The notes under the pieces: generated by a model
The model's database searches: none
What the model was told of the DNA's origin: nothing
What the model saw: only the letters and a program-made list of their open reading frames with translations
Assembly: GCF_006716265.1 (NCBI RefSeq)
Contig: NZ_VFOS01000001.1
Span: forward strand, 620,001-684,000
DNA: 64,000 bases
Reading direction: 5' to 3'
Source of the DNA: Rarobacter faecitabidus
GTDB taxonomy: Bacteria; Actinomycetota; Actinomycetes; Actinomycetales; Cellulomonadaceae
Shown here: positions 41,826 to 49,986 of the stretch, piece after piece
Layout: every line of letters starts with the position of its first letter
Numbering within the stretch: the first letter of the stretch is position 1
Made by a program: the position numbers and the translations under genes

Positions 41826-43997
41826 TCACCGCTGCGCCAGCACGAACGGAAGAACCTCGCTCGCTCCGGCTATTCGCAGCAGCCTGGCCGCAACCGTCAG
41901 CGTCCACCCCGAGTCGGTGTAGTCGTCGACCAGCAGCACTCGCGCGTCGGCAAGCGATGGCGCCCCCGTGACCGGTTTGAGATCCAGGCGCTTGACGACC
42001 CCGGCGAGGCGCATCGCCGAGTTCACGTCGTGCCGTCCCGGCGCTTCCTGCCCCGGTCGAGGGCCTATGGTCGCAAGGACCGGTACGTTCAAGAACCGTG
42101 CCAGTCCGCCGGCCAGATGATGTGTGAGCACAGGGCGGGTCGTGGAGCGGATGGCGACCACGCCGTTCACGTCTCCTTCGGTCAGCCACTCCCGCAGCAC
42201 GGTTGCGGCCGCATGCCGCAGCGGCACCGGCGTCTCGCTGTCCACTGTCCGCGGCGCGAAGAGATCCCGGAGCGCTTCCGAAAGCCCCAGGCCATCGAGG
42301 CGCGCAACCGCTCGTCCTGGTGCCGCCTGCTCCTCGGGACTGATCCGTCCTTTGACGTCGATGCCAAGACGATCCATCCCGCTGGGCCACTGGCGTCGGG
42401 GCAGAATTTCCACCCCAACCGCGACTAGATCTTGGCGCGCCTCGGTGACCTCGTCCGATGTCGGCCCTGCCGGGAGGGCCGCGCCGCCGCAGTTGTCGCA
42501 CCGTCCGCACCGCCAGCCGGGTGCCAGTTCCGGATCGTCGAGGGTGCGCCGCAGAAACAGCATGCGGCACTCGTCGGTCGCCTCGTAGTCCAGCATGGTC
42601 TGTTGCTCGTGCCGCCTGGCCTCGGCGACGCGGCGGTATCTTTCGGCGTCATACTCCCAGGGCTGGCCCGTGCCGAGCCAGCCGCCTTTCACTCGACGCA
42701 CCGCCCCGTCGACGTCTAGCACCTTCAGCATCATCTCCAGGCGCGAGCGGCGCAGATCCACGGCCGTTTCGAGCTGCGCGACCGATTGCACCCGCCCATC
42801 CGAGAGTGCGGACAACGTGGCCTCGACCTGATTAAGAGGAGGGAAACCGAGAGACCCGAAGTAGTCCCAGATCCGCCGGTCCTCCTGACCCGGAAGAAGG
42901 ACGACGACGGCGCTGTCCACCCCGCGCCCAGCTCGTCCCACCTGCTGGTAGTAGGCGATCGGCGAACTCGGCGCGCCAAGGTGGACCACGAAGGCGAGAT
43001 CAGGCTTGTCGAAGCCCATGCCCAGGGCGGAGGTCGCCACGAGTGCCTTGACCCGGTTATGCCGCAGATCCTCCTCGAGGAGTTCACGCTCGGCGGGGTC
43101 GGTCTGACCGGTGTAAGTGCGCGCGTCGATGCCGCTACTGCGAAGATGTGCGGCCACCTGCTCGGCCATCGCCACCGTCAGGGTGTAGACGATCCCCGAA
43201 CCGGGCAAGAGCGGCAGAGCATGGCTGAGCCAGGCCACCCTAGCGGCTTGATCCGGCAACGACACCACCGCCAGATGCAACGAACTGCGGTCCAATCCGC
43301 CGCGCAGAACCAGTACGTCGGTATCCGTCCGGTTCGCCGCGATGCCGTCCGCAGCGGGCTCCTCGGCGTGCTTCGCCGCAACCTGCTCGGCGACGTCCCT
43401 GGTCACCCGGGCATTCGCGGTCGCCGTCGTAGCAAGTACGGGAACTCCGCGGGGAAGCTGGGTGAGGAAGGTGCGGATGCGGCGATAGTCCGGCCGGAAA
43501 TCATGGCCCCAATCCGAGACACAGTGCGCCTCGTCCACGACCATGAGGCCCGCCGACGCGGCGAGCCGAGGCAGGACGCGATCGCGGAAGTCCGGGTTGT
43601 TGAGTCGTTCCGGGGAGCACAGCAGGACGTCGACGGAGCCTCCAGCGATCTGCTCGTGGATATCGTCCCACTCGGTGACATTGGCTGAGTTGATGGTCAC
43701 CGCGCGGATTCCCGCGCGCTCTGCCGCGGCAACTTGGTCACGCATGAGCGCGAGCAGAGGGGAGACGATCACCGTCGGCCCAGCGCCCCGCTCGCGCAGC
43801 AGCGCCGTCGCCACGAAGTAGACCGCAGATTTTCCCCAGCCTGTGCGTTGGACAACGAGCACGCGGCGACGGTCCACCACGAGCGACTCGATCGCGCGCC
43901 ACTGATCGTCGCGCAACCGCGCTTCATCATCGCCCACCAGGCGCCGCAGCGCTGCCTCGGCTTCACTGCGTAGGGGAGACTCGACGGGCTGGGTCAT
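41826..43997 (-). CDS. RecQ-family DNA helicase fused to a C-terminal phosphoribosyltransferase-like domain
   Basis: 723 residues. Helicase motifs: VVQRTGWGKSAVYF (Walker A), VVDEAHCVSDWGHDFRPDY (DEAH), LATTATANARVTRD, ALVATSALGMGFDKPDLAFV and YYQQVGRAGRG. The zinc cluster is CRMLFLRRTLDDPELAPGWR followed by CGRCDNC. After about residue 560 the HRDC domain is replaced by a PRTase-like region with VLLVDDYTDSGWTLTVAARL, the PRPP loop. RecQ-PRTase fusions are known in Actinobacteria but their role is not. ATG at 43997 has TATGGT 7 nt upstream on its strand, so the mRNA is probably leaderless. Confidence 0.9.
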   Translation of the reverse strand: MTQPVESPLRSEAEAALRRLVGDDEARLRDDQWRAIESLVVDRRRVLVVQRTGWGKSAVYFVATALLRERGAGPTVIVSPLLALMRDQVAAAERAGIRAVTINSANVTEWDDIHEQIAGGSVDVLLCSPERLNNPDFRDRVLPRLAASAGLMVVDEAHCVSDWGHDFRPDYRRIRTFLTQLPRGVPVLATTATANARVTRDVAEQVAAKHAEEPAADGIAANRTDTDVLVLRGGLDRSSLHLAVVSLPDQAARVAWLSHALPLLPGSGIVYTLTVAMAEQVAAHLRSSGIDARTYTGQTDPAERELLEEDLRHNRVKALVATSALGMGFDKPDLAFVVHLGAPSSPIAYYQQVGRAGRGVDSAVVVLLPGQEDRRIWDYFGSLGFPPLNQVEATLSALSDGRVQSVAQLETAVDLRRSRLEMMLKVLDVDGAVRRVKGGWLGTGQPWEYDAERYRRVAEARRHEQQTMLDYEATDECRMLFLRRTLDDPELAPGWRCGRCDNCGGAALPAGPTSDEVTEARQDLVAVGVEILPRRQWPSGMDRLGIDVKGRISPEEQAAPGRAVARLDGLGLSEALRDLFAPRTVDSETPVPLRHAAATVLREWLTEGDVNGVVAIRSTTRPVLTHHLAGGLARFLNVPVLATIGPRPGQEAPGRHDVNSAMRLAGVVKRLDLKPVTGAPSLADARVLLVDDYTDSGWTLTVAARLLRIAGASEVLPFVLAQR

Positions 43998-44004
43998 AGT
44001 GCCA

Positions 44005-44010
44005 ACCATA
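44005..44010 (-). promoter_or_regulatory. -10 box of a leaderless recQ-like promoter
   Basis: On the minus strand TATGGT is followed by 7 nt and the ATG at 43997; this favours that ATG over the one at 44009. Confidence 0.5.
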
Positions 44011-44113
44011 GGCGGAGGCTCCGACAGCAACCGCCCCGATCCTCGCGGTTGGGGAAAATCGGAAGGCGGCGGAACCATCGGTCCCGCCGCCCTCAACGCG
44101 TCACGCGAGAAGG

Positions 44114-45001
44114 TTATGCCTCCAGGATGACCGCCGGGTCAGCCTTTTGACGCCGTTTGCATCCGGCAGGCGCTGCGATGGCACCGACGATCGCGATCAA
44201 AGCCACGACGGCCGCGATCCAGAAGCCATTGGTGAATCCGGCGTCCTGCGGGATGCCCTGCGCCGAGACGTGCGCGGCGATCACGCCGCTGATGACGGCC
44301 GTGCCGATGGATCCGCCGATCGTACGCGCAATGGCGTTGACGCTGCTGGCCTCGCCGGTCTGGGTCTCCGGCACTGCCTGGACCACGGCGTTCGTGCATG
44401 CGGCCAGGGACAGGCCCATGCCCGCTCCCGTGAGGAGTCCGGAGGCGACGATGTGCCACAGCTGATCGTGCGCGATGGCGGGCAGCGCGAACGCCGCGAC
44501 GATGCTCACCGCGCCCAGAACCATCGGCCGCTTGGGGCCGTACTTCTTGACCATGCCGCCAGCGATCGGAGCCAGCAGCACCATCGCGAAGACGGTCGGC
44601 AGCAGGAACAGTCCGGCCTGCGTCACCGTCTTGCCGAATCCGAAGCCGAGTTCGGCGGGCAATTCCAGGAGCATCGGGATCATCAGGAACGTGCCGAACA
44701 TCGCGAACCCGACGGCCAGGGCCACCAGATTGGCGGTCCACACGCCGCGCAGCTTGAACAGTCGAACGTCGATCAGCGGCTCCTTCACGCGGAGTTCGAA
44801 CAGAACGAACGCGACCAGTGCCGCGGCGCCACCGAGTAGCAGCCAGAGCGTGCTGGGCGCACCCCAGCCCCATTCGTGACCCTTGCTGATGGCGAGTAGC
44901 AGGGAGACGAGCGCTCCGCTGAGAATTGTCGCGCCGACAAGATCGAGGCGGCCGGGAGTGCGAACGGGGGACTCGCGGGAGACGCGGATTCCGCCTGACG
45001 A
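44114..45001 (-). pseudogene. MFS (DHA2-type) transporter, C-terminal half only
   Basis: The frame is open for about 295 codons but begins in mid-protein: ESPVRTPGRLDLVGATILSG, then SKGHEWGWGAPSTLWLLL and the later helices (VFAMVLLAPIAGGMVKKYGP, LLTGAGMGLSLAACTNAVVQ). These are helices 7-14 of DHA2 drug exporters; the first six helices are gone, and a stop codon closes the frame at 45002-45004. An internal GTG at 44788 could start a 224-residue product, which would hardly be functional. Confidence 0.8.
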
Positions 45002-45086
45002 TCACACGCTATCCGGCGATGTCGGGATCGACCTGTTCGCATCTGTGACGCTCCCGGATCTCGTGGGAATTGCCGGCGAGGCACGC

Positions 45087-45473
45087 CTATCTTTCCACCC
45101 GGCCGAACGCCGCCGGATCGACCGGACGGTGCGCTCGCGGCAGCTTCTCGACGACGAGCAGGTATGACTCGGTGACCAGGTCCGCGAGGAGTTCCGCGTC
45201 CACGGATCCTCCGGGATGCACGCTGATCCAGTGTTTCTTGTTCATGTGCCACGCGGGCCTGATATCGCTGTGCTGCTCGCGGAGCGCCGCTCCGTCCTCG
45301 GGGGTGATCTTGAGGTTCACAATCGGCACCCCGCCCGTGGCTGTGAGGAGCGCGAACATCTTTCCGCGCACTTTGTAGACGTCCGATCCTGGCCCGAACG
45401 GGTTGCTCAGCGTGGCCCCAGGCAGTTCCTGGGCGCGTGCCTCCGCGAGTTCGTGCAGTTCCCTGCCGTTCAT
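45087..45473 (-). CDS. MmcQ/YjbR family protein
   Basis: 128 residues of the MmcQ/YjbR (CyaY-like fold) family. FGPGSDVYKVRGKMFALLT and PIVNLKITPEDGAALREQHS then PAWHMNKKHWISVHPGG are the family core. Members are thought to bind DNA or be structural homologues of DNA-binding domains; the role is unclear. ATG at 45473 with GGGA upstream. It stands alone next to the broken MFS gene. Confidence 0.88.
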   Translation of the reverse strand: MNGRELHELAEARAQELPGATLSNPFGPGSDVYKVRGKMFALLTATGGVPIVNLKITPEDGAALREQHSDIRPAWHMNKKHWISVHPGGSVDAELLADLVTESYLLVVEKLPRAHRPVDPAAFGRVER

Positions 45474-45575
45474 GGCGATCCCTTCCCCGGCTGTCGATGG
45501 TCCGCGCCGAGGAGTCGGTGCCAGGTTCCGGCAGCCGACGGAGTCCGTTGATCACCGCCGTTGCTGGAGTTCGCG

Positions 45576-45603
45576 TTGGCACGTCACATTGGTGCGCTAC
45601 TGT
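45576..45603 (+). promoter_or_regulatory. Promoter of the arsenate reductase gene
   Basis: TTGGCA, 16-bp spacer, TACTGT. The leader contains CCTA-N7-TAGG (about 45607-45621) next to the ribosome-binding site AGGAGAAGAAC. Confidence 0.55.
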
Positions 45604-45629
45604 CATCCTAAGTTTTCTAGGAGAAGAAC

Positions 45630-46034
45630 ATGACCCAGTCCAAACCGTCCGTGCTCTTCGTATGCGTGCACAACGCCGGCCGCTCGCAGATGGCCGCGGG
45701 ATTCCTGCGGCACCTGGGAGGCGGCTCGATCGAGGTCCGCTCGGCAGGCTCGATGCCGGCCGACAGCATCAATCCCGTCGCGGTCGAGGCCATGCTCGAA
45801 CTCGGCATTGACATTTCGGACGAGGCCCCCAAGGTCTTGACCGCGGATGCGGCCCGGGCCTCCGACGTGGTGATCACGATGGGTTGCGGGGACGCCTGCC
45901 CCTTCTTCCCCGGCAAGCGCTACGAGGACTGGAAACTGGCGGATCCCGCGGGTCAGGGCATCGACGCCGTGCGCCCCATCCGGGACGAGATCCAGGCCCG
46001 CGTGGCGACTTTAATAGGCGAACTACTCGGCTAA
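45630..46034 (+). CDS. Arsenate reductase (low-molecular-weight phosphatase fold)
   Basis: 134 residues. FVCVHNAGRSQMAAG is the CX5R phosphatase loop with nucleophile C12 and R18; VITMGCGDACPFFPG brings C86 and C90, the second and third cysteines of thiol-linked ArsC. It reduces arsenate to arsenite, in Actinobacteria using thioredoxin or mycothiol. No ars transporter or ArsR is nearby, so it may be a stand-alone copy. ATG at 45630 has AGGAG upstream. Confidence 0.92.
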   Translation: MTQSKPSVLFVCVHNAGRSQMAAGFLRHLGGGSIEVRSAGSMPADSINPVAVEAMLELGIDISDEAPKVLTADAARASDVVITMGCGDACPFFPGKRYEDWKLADPAGQGIDAVRPIRDEIQARVATLIGELLG

Positions 46035-46065
46035 CCGCTGCGCCGGCGTCGCCAAGGTCGCTGCG

Positions 46066-46608
46066 TCAGGAGCCCAGCGAGGCAAGCGTTCCGTCGCGCT
46101 CCAGGTCGAGCAGGGCGACCTTGATGTCGAGCCCGCCCGCGTAGCCGCCCAGACTGCCGTCGGTGCGCAGCACGCGGTGGCAGGGGATCACGATCGGCAG
46201 CGGGTTCGTTCCGCATGCGGTGCCCACCGCGCGCGTCGTATTCGCATTCCCAGCGCGCTCGGCAAGCTTTCGGTACGACCACGTGGTGCCGTATTCGATC
46301 TCCGGCATCAACTGCTGGACGCGCAGCCGGAATCCTTTCGACAGAGAGTGATCCAGCGGCACGTCGAACTCGCGGCGGCTCCCGGCGAAGTACTCGTCCA
46401 ACTGCATCGCCACCCGATCGAGCGGCCGCACGGCCCCGCTCACCCGCGCCCCCTGCGCCTCGGCGAGGAAGGCGAGCACGTTGTCGAATCCCTCCCGCTG
46501 GAAGGCAATCTTGACCACGCCAGCCTCGGACGCGGCGAGTAGCAGCGGGCCGATCGGCGAATCGACGGTGCGGTGGGCGACGTCAGCTCCGGAAAGTGCG
46601 GGGGTCAT
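46066..46608 (-). CDS. ogt: Methylated-DNA-protein-cysteine methyltransferase
   Basis: 180 residues. It repairs O6-methylguanine by transferring the methyl group to its own cysteine. VGTACGTNPLPIVIPCHRVL contains the acceptor Cys in PCHRV, and YRKLAERAGNANTTRAVGTA is the HTH recognition helix region. GGYAGGLDIKVALLDLE completes the fold. It begins 13 bp after the alkD-like gene; together they form a small alkylation-repair operon. GAGGAAG lies before the ATG. Confidence 0.95.
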   Translation of the reverse strand: MTPALSGADVAHRTVDSPIGPLLLAASEAGVVKIAFQREGFDNVLAFLAEAQGARVSGAVRPLDRVAMQLDEYFAGSRREFDVPLDHSLSKGFRLRVQQLMPEIEYGTTWSYRKLAERAGNANTTRAVGTACGTNPLPIVIPCHRVLRTDGSLGGYAGGLDIKVALLDLERDGTLASLGS

Positions 46609-46621
46609 GGCTGGCTTCCTC

Positions 46622-47284
46622 TCACGCGTGCTCGCGGCGCGATACGATCTCGTTGATCCAGATGGGGGCGAACGGTGACGTGCAACCGGGCGGGGTCGGG
46701 TAGTCCTTGAGGACCTCGAGCCGTTCGCCGATCGCTATCGCGCGTTCGCGCCGGGACTCCGACTCGATGCCGATCGTGGCGAGGCACTGATTCATGGCCC
46801 ATTGCAGACGTTCGGGCGCGTCGCGCATCTCCGCTTGGATCTGCTTGAGCAGGGCATCCTGGTCCAGACCAGCGGGATTCTTGGCGACGCGCTCGGACGT
46901 CAGCGCCCACCCCGCGCTTGCGACAACTGGATCCTCGTCGGCGAACCAGAGCACGCGCAGTTCCTCGGCATGCTTGGACTTCTTCGCGAGGTAGTTGACC
47001 AGCCAGTCATGCACCTTTGGCCTGCGCGCCTCGCGCAGCATGACATCGAGTTCGGTTGCGGAGTAGTCCCTGGGGCGCGTGATCAGGATCGCGACCAGGC
47101 GCGCGGCGGTGTCGCCCGTTGCCCACAATTCACGGGCGACTTCGGGATCATGCCCCGCCTTCTTGGCGACCGCCCGCAGCTTGGTCAGGTTCACGTCGTG
47201 GTCGTCGCCGTGGCGCTGATTGACGGCGCGGATCTTCGGATCCGCCAGCGCAGCCAACTCGTCCAGAATCTCACTGGCACCCAA
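46622..47284 (-). CDS. AlkD-like DNA alkylation repair protein
   Basis: 220 residues, all-helical HEAT-like repeats of the AlkC/AlkD family of DNA glycosylases that remove bulky alkyl bases such as 3-methyladenine. LRAVAKKAGHDPEVARELW, LVAILITRPRDYSATELDVM and DWLVNYLAKKSKHAEELRVL then WALTSERVAKNP follow the repeat pattern. The TTG start at 47284 has GGAGGAG 6 nt upstream. Operon with ogt, which repairs a different alkyl lesion. Confidence 0.85.
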   Translation of the reverse strand: MGASEILDELAALADPKIRAVNQRHGDDHDVNLTKLRAVAKKAGHDPEVARELWATGDTAARLVAILITRPRDYSATELDVMLREARRPKVHDWLVNYLAKKSKHAEELRVLWFADEDPVVASAGWALTSERVAKNPAGLDQDALLKQIQAEMRDAPERLQWAMNQCLATIGIESESRRERAIAIGERLEVLKDYPTPPGCTSPFAPIWINEIVSRREHA

Positions 47285-47432
47285 CTAGCTCTCCTCCCGT
47301 GCGCCGCCTATCCGGCGAAATCCCCGGTTAGATGGCAACCTAGGACTATCGTACATGCGTGTCATAGTGTGAGCGCGCAATACTGGAAGAGTCGAAACAG
47401 TCCTCGATGTCGATCGCCCCTGGAGATGAACC

Positions 47433-48317
47433 GTGAAACTCGCCGTCACAGTCAGCCCGGTCGAACTGGACGCGCCCATGGACGGGACGGATCGCCTGAT
47501 CGTCGCCGAGGAATCGGCCACTCACGTCTCGGTCCGCGACCTCGGGCTGACCAGGGGAGACGGCATATTCGAGGTGATCGGCGTCGCGAACGGCGTCCCG
47601 CAGGCGCTCGCCGCTCACCTGCGCCGCCTGTCCTGGTCCGCGGCCATGCTCGACCTCCCGCCGCTCGACCTGGCCACCATCGAAGCTGCGGTCCGAAAGG
47701 TTATCGACGTCAACGAACCGGCCCCGGAACTCGGCGTGAAGATCGTGGTGACCCGAGGCATCGAGGGCGACGCCGCCCCGAGTGCCAGTTGCTGGGTCAC
47801 CGTCATCGATTCCCTCGGATTCGAGCGCGAGCGACTCGAGGGGATCGCGGTGGTCACCCTCGATCGCGGGTATCCGCACGACATCGCTGCCCGCGCCCCC
47901 TGGCTGCTGGCCGGCGCCAAGACTCTCTCATACGCCGTGAACAAGGCGGCGCTGCGAGAAGCCGCCCGGCGCGGCGCCGACGACGTGCTTTTCGTGAGCA
48001 GCGACGGTTACCTTCTTGAGGGTCCGACCTCCACGCTGCTGCTGCGGATCGGCAACCGCGTCCTGACGCCGGCCACGGCGCAGGGCGTCCTGCCCGGGAC
48101 GACGCAGGGCTCGCTTTTCGACTTCTTCGCCGATCAGGGGCTCGTCACCGCACAGGCGCTCTTGCGCCCGGCGGACCTGGCGCGGGCGGACGGGGCGTGG
48201 CTCGCCTCATCCGTGCGGCTACTGGCACCCATCCGCGCTGTCGATGGCGAGCAGCAGATCGTCGATAACGATCTCACCCGCTCCGCTAACGATTTCCTCC
48301 TCGCCCGGACCTCCTGA
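47433..48317 (+). CDS. Aminotransferase class IV protein (aminodeoxychorismate lyase-like)
   Basis: 294 residues of fold-type IV PLP enzymes. VSVRDLGLTRGDGIFEVIGV contains the D-x-GxxxGDGxFE segment, LLAGAKTLSYAVNKAALREA holds the PLP lysine (K in GAKTLSY), and DDVLFVSSDGYLLEGPTSTL has the EGPTST phosphate loop. It may be PabC (folate synthesis) or a related branched-chain/D-amino-acid aminotransferase; no pabA/pabB neighbour helps. GTG start at 47433 with GGAG upstream. Confidence 0.85.
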   Translation: MKLAVTVSPVELDAPMDGTDRLIVAEESATHVSVRDLGLTRGDGIFEVIGVANGVPQALAAHLRRLSWSAAMLDLPPLDLATIEAAVRKVIDVNEPAPELGVKIVVTRGIEGDAAPSASCWVTVIDSLGFERERLEGIAVVTLDRGYPHDIAARAPWLLAGAKTLSYAVNKAALREAARRGADDVLFVSSDGYLLEGPTSTLLLRIGNRVLTPATAQGVLPGTTQGSLFDFFADQGLVTAQALLRPADLARADGAWLASSVRLLAPIRAVDGEQQIVDNDLTRSANDFLLARTS

Positions 48318-48325
48318 GCCGCGAA

Positions 48326-48934
48326 ATGGGCCTTCGAATGCCGTCGGTGGGTGCGCGAGGAGTGGGAGGGCGGCAGCATGCGCCGTCGGCGGTCGGACTG
48401 CGCCGTGATCGAACACTCCGTGACCGCATGATCGGCGCCCGCCTGATCGGTGCCCGCCTGGCCGGTGCCCGCCTGGCCGGTGCCCGACTGGCCGGTGCTT
48501 GTTTGCGACGGCCGAACGGCGCCCGCCCGCCCGCGGCGTTGGTCGCGCTCGTCATCGGCGCCCTGGCGATCTTAGGGCTTTTGGGGATGCACACCATCCA
48601 TCGCGATGTCGGTGTCGCCGCGCCGAGCGCCTTGGTGGGCCACGCGGCCATCGCAATGACGCAATCCGAGGGTCACGCTTCAGGCGATTCAGCGGCGCAT
48701 GGTCGAGCCTCCGGGCACGACGGCCCGGTGCGGGCATGCGGAAACTGCGCCGCGTCCACACCGTCCCTCGCGAGCGCGTGCACGCAGGCCCTATGGCTGT
48801 TCGTGCCGTTCCTGCTACCGCCGCGGCGGTGGCGCCTGCGCCTGGTCGAAGCGGATGCGGACGAGGCCTCGTCCATCCCAATCGCGGTACCGCGCGCGCC
48901 ATCGCTCGATGCGCTGTGCATCAGCCGGACCTGA
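48326..48934 (+). CDS. DUF6153-like membrane protein with His/Cys-rich loop
   Basis: 202 residues. Hydrophobic helix ALVALVIGALAILGLLGMHT (about 72-91) followed by a His-rich loop (SEGHASGDSAAHGRASGHDG), CGNC and a second helix (ALWLFVPFLL). This two-helix plan with a GMH end and Cys pair resembles actinobacterial DUF6153 proteins found in copper loci. The N-terminal 34 residues are poor in features; ATG at 48428 is an attractive alternative start, leading directly into five pentapeptide-like ARLxG repeats. It lies 8 bp after the aminotransferase and upstream of cueP. Confidence 0.6.
   Translation: MGLRMPSVGARGVGGRQHAPSAVGLRRDRTLRDRMIGARLIGARLAGARLAGARLAGACLRRPNGARPPAALVALVIGALAILGLLGMHTIHRDVGVAAPSALVGHAAIAMTQSEGHASGDSAAHGRASGHDGPVRACGNCAASTPSLASACTQALWLFVPFLLPPRRWRLRLVEADADEASSIPIAVPRAPSLDALCISRT
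48428..48502 (+). repeat. Five 15-bp tandem repeats encoding ARLxG
   Basis: Units of the type GGTGCCCGCCTGGCC run head to tail and encode GARLIGARLAGARLAG and further copies. The period and A(R/N)LxG pattern resemble pentapeptide repeats. Confidence 0.85.
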
Positions 48935-49020
48935 GGAAAACCGGCGCGTACCGCGGTCACCAGTGCTGCGGCCACCAGTACCGCCGCTGCCAGTGCCGCG
49001 GCCACCAGTACCGCCGCTGA
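48916..49020 (+). CDS. Cys/His-rich 34-residue small ORF upstream of cueP
   Basis: A GTG-initiated frame overlapping the end of the DUF6153-like gene. Its second half is built of five-residue units HQCCG, HQYRR, CQCRG, HQYRR (four 15-bp repeats, 48959-49018), giving four Cys and four His (counting RGHQ units) in about 20 residues. A metal-binding leader peptide controlling cueP is an attractive idea, but no clear ribosome-binding site is visible and it could be a by-product of the DNA repeat. Confidence 0.3.
   Translation: MHQPDLRKTGAYRGHQCCGHQYRRCQCRGHQYRR
48959..49018. repeat. Two 30-bp (four 15-bp) tandem repeats upstream of cueP
   Basis: Two units that match in 28 of 30 positions, each made of two related 15-mers (CCAGTRCYGCSGCY-like). 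Confidence 0.85.
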
Positions 49021-49199
49021 ACGTAGCCCCGACCCCTTCGGTCTGGCGTTTCACCCATGCGCGCGCCACGCGATCATGACCCCGTTGGTGCCACTGTGGC
49101 GGCACCTGCTGCCGTCGCTGGCATCGTCGCGACGTCGCCGCGCGCTCCTCGGCTCGACCGACACTCACACTCGAACTTGCCAAGAAGTAAGGATTCCCC

Positions 49200-49940
49200 A
49201 TGTTCAACTCCACTCGACGACTCGAAACACGCCGCGCAACCGCCGCGCTCCGAACCGCGTCCACCCGAACAGTCGCCGTCAAAACGATCGCCGCCATCGC
49301 CGCCGCGCTCGTAGGCCTGTCGCTGCTGGCTGGCTGCACCAGCGACCCCGCGGAATCGGCCGCGACCACCGCTCCGGCCGCCACCGCTCCGGCCGCCAGC
49401 GAGCCAGCGGCCGGCGCTCAGCAGGCTCCGCCAGCGAATCAGCAGGACGCCGCCCAGAGCGAACGTCCGATCACCAGGGAGGCGATCGCCGCACTCGACG
49501 CCGCGGACATCATCGAGTGGCTCGATCCGCTCCCCGTAAGCGAGCGGCCCGCCGACCTCAGCGTGTCGATCCGGCCCTCGCAGATCGTCGTCTCGGACAG
49601 CGCGGGGGAAGCCACGGTGCCGATGCCCGCGGACGAGTTCTACGTCTCGCTCGCGCCCTACGTGAACCAGAACCACGACTGCTACTTCCACAACCTCGCG
49701 ACGTGCAAGGGCGAACTGGCGAATGAGGCCGTGCGGGTAGTGGTCACCGATCAGGCCACGGGAGCAACCGTGCTCGACGAGCAGCGCACCACCTACGACA
49801 ACGGATTCGTAGGCATCTGGCTCCCGCGCGGTGGTAAGTACGACCTCGTCATCACGGCCGCAGCCGGCTCGGCGACGGCCGAACTGTCCACGGCCGACGA
49901 TGACGACCTCACCTGCCTGACAACCCTCAAGCTGACGTAG
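49200..49940 (+). CDS. cueP: CueP-family periplasmic-type copper-binding lipoprotein
   Basis: 246 residues. A basic start and hydrophobic helix lead to lipobox LLAGC (C46). After a disordered Ala/Thr/Pro linker comes the CueP fold: YVNQNHDCYFHNLATCKGEL carries the conserved Cys/His copper ligands, then VTDQATGATVLDEQRTTYDN, GFVGIWLPRGGKYDL and the end DDLTCLTTLKLT with the third Cys. CueP holds copper outside the membrane and protects against copper stress. AAGGA precedes the ATG. The DUF6153-like and Cys/His small ORFs upstream fit a copper locus. Confidence 0.9.
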   Translation: MFNSTRRLETRRATAALRTASTRTVAVKTIAAIAAALVGLSLLAGCTSDPAESAATTAPAATAPAASEPAAGAQQAPPANQQDAAQSERPITREAIAALDAADIIEWLDPLPVSERPADLSVSIRPSQIVVSDSAGEATVPMPADEFYVSLAPYVNQNHDCYFHNLATCKGELANEAVRVVVTDQATGATVLDEQRTTYDNGFVGIWLPRGGKYDLVITAAAGSATAELSTADDDDLTCLTTLKLT

Positions 49941-49986
49941 GCGGAATCGCACCGAGGTCGCGCGGCTGTCGCCTGCCCGGGCAGCA

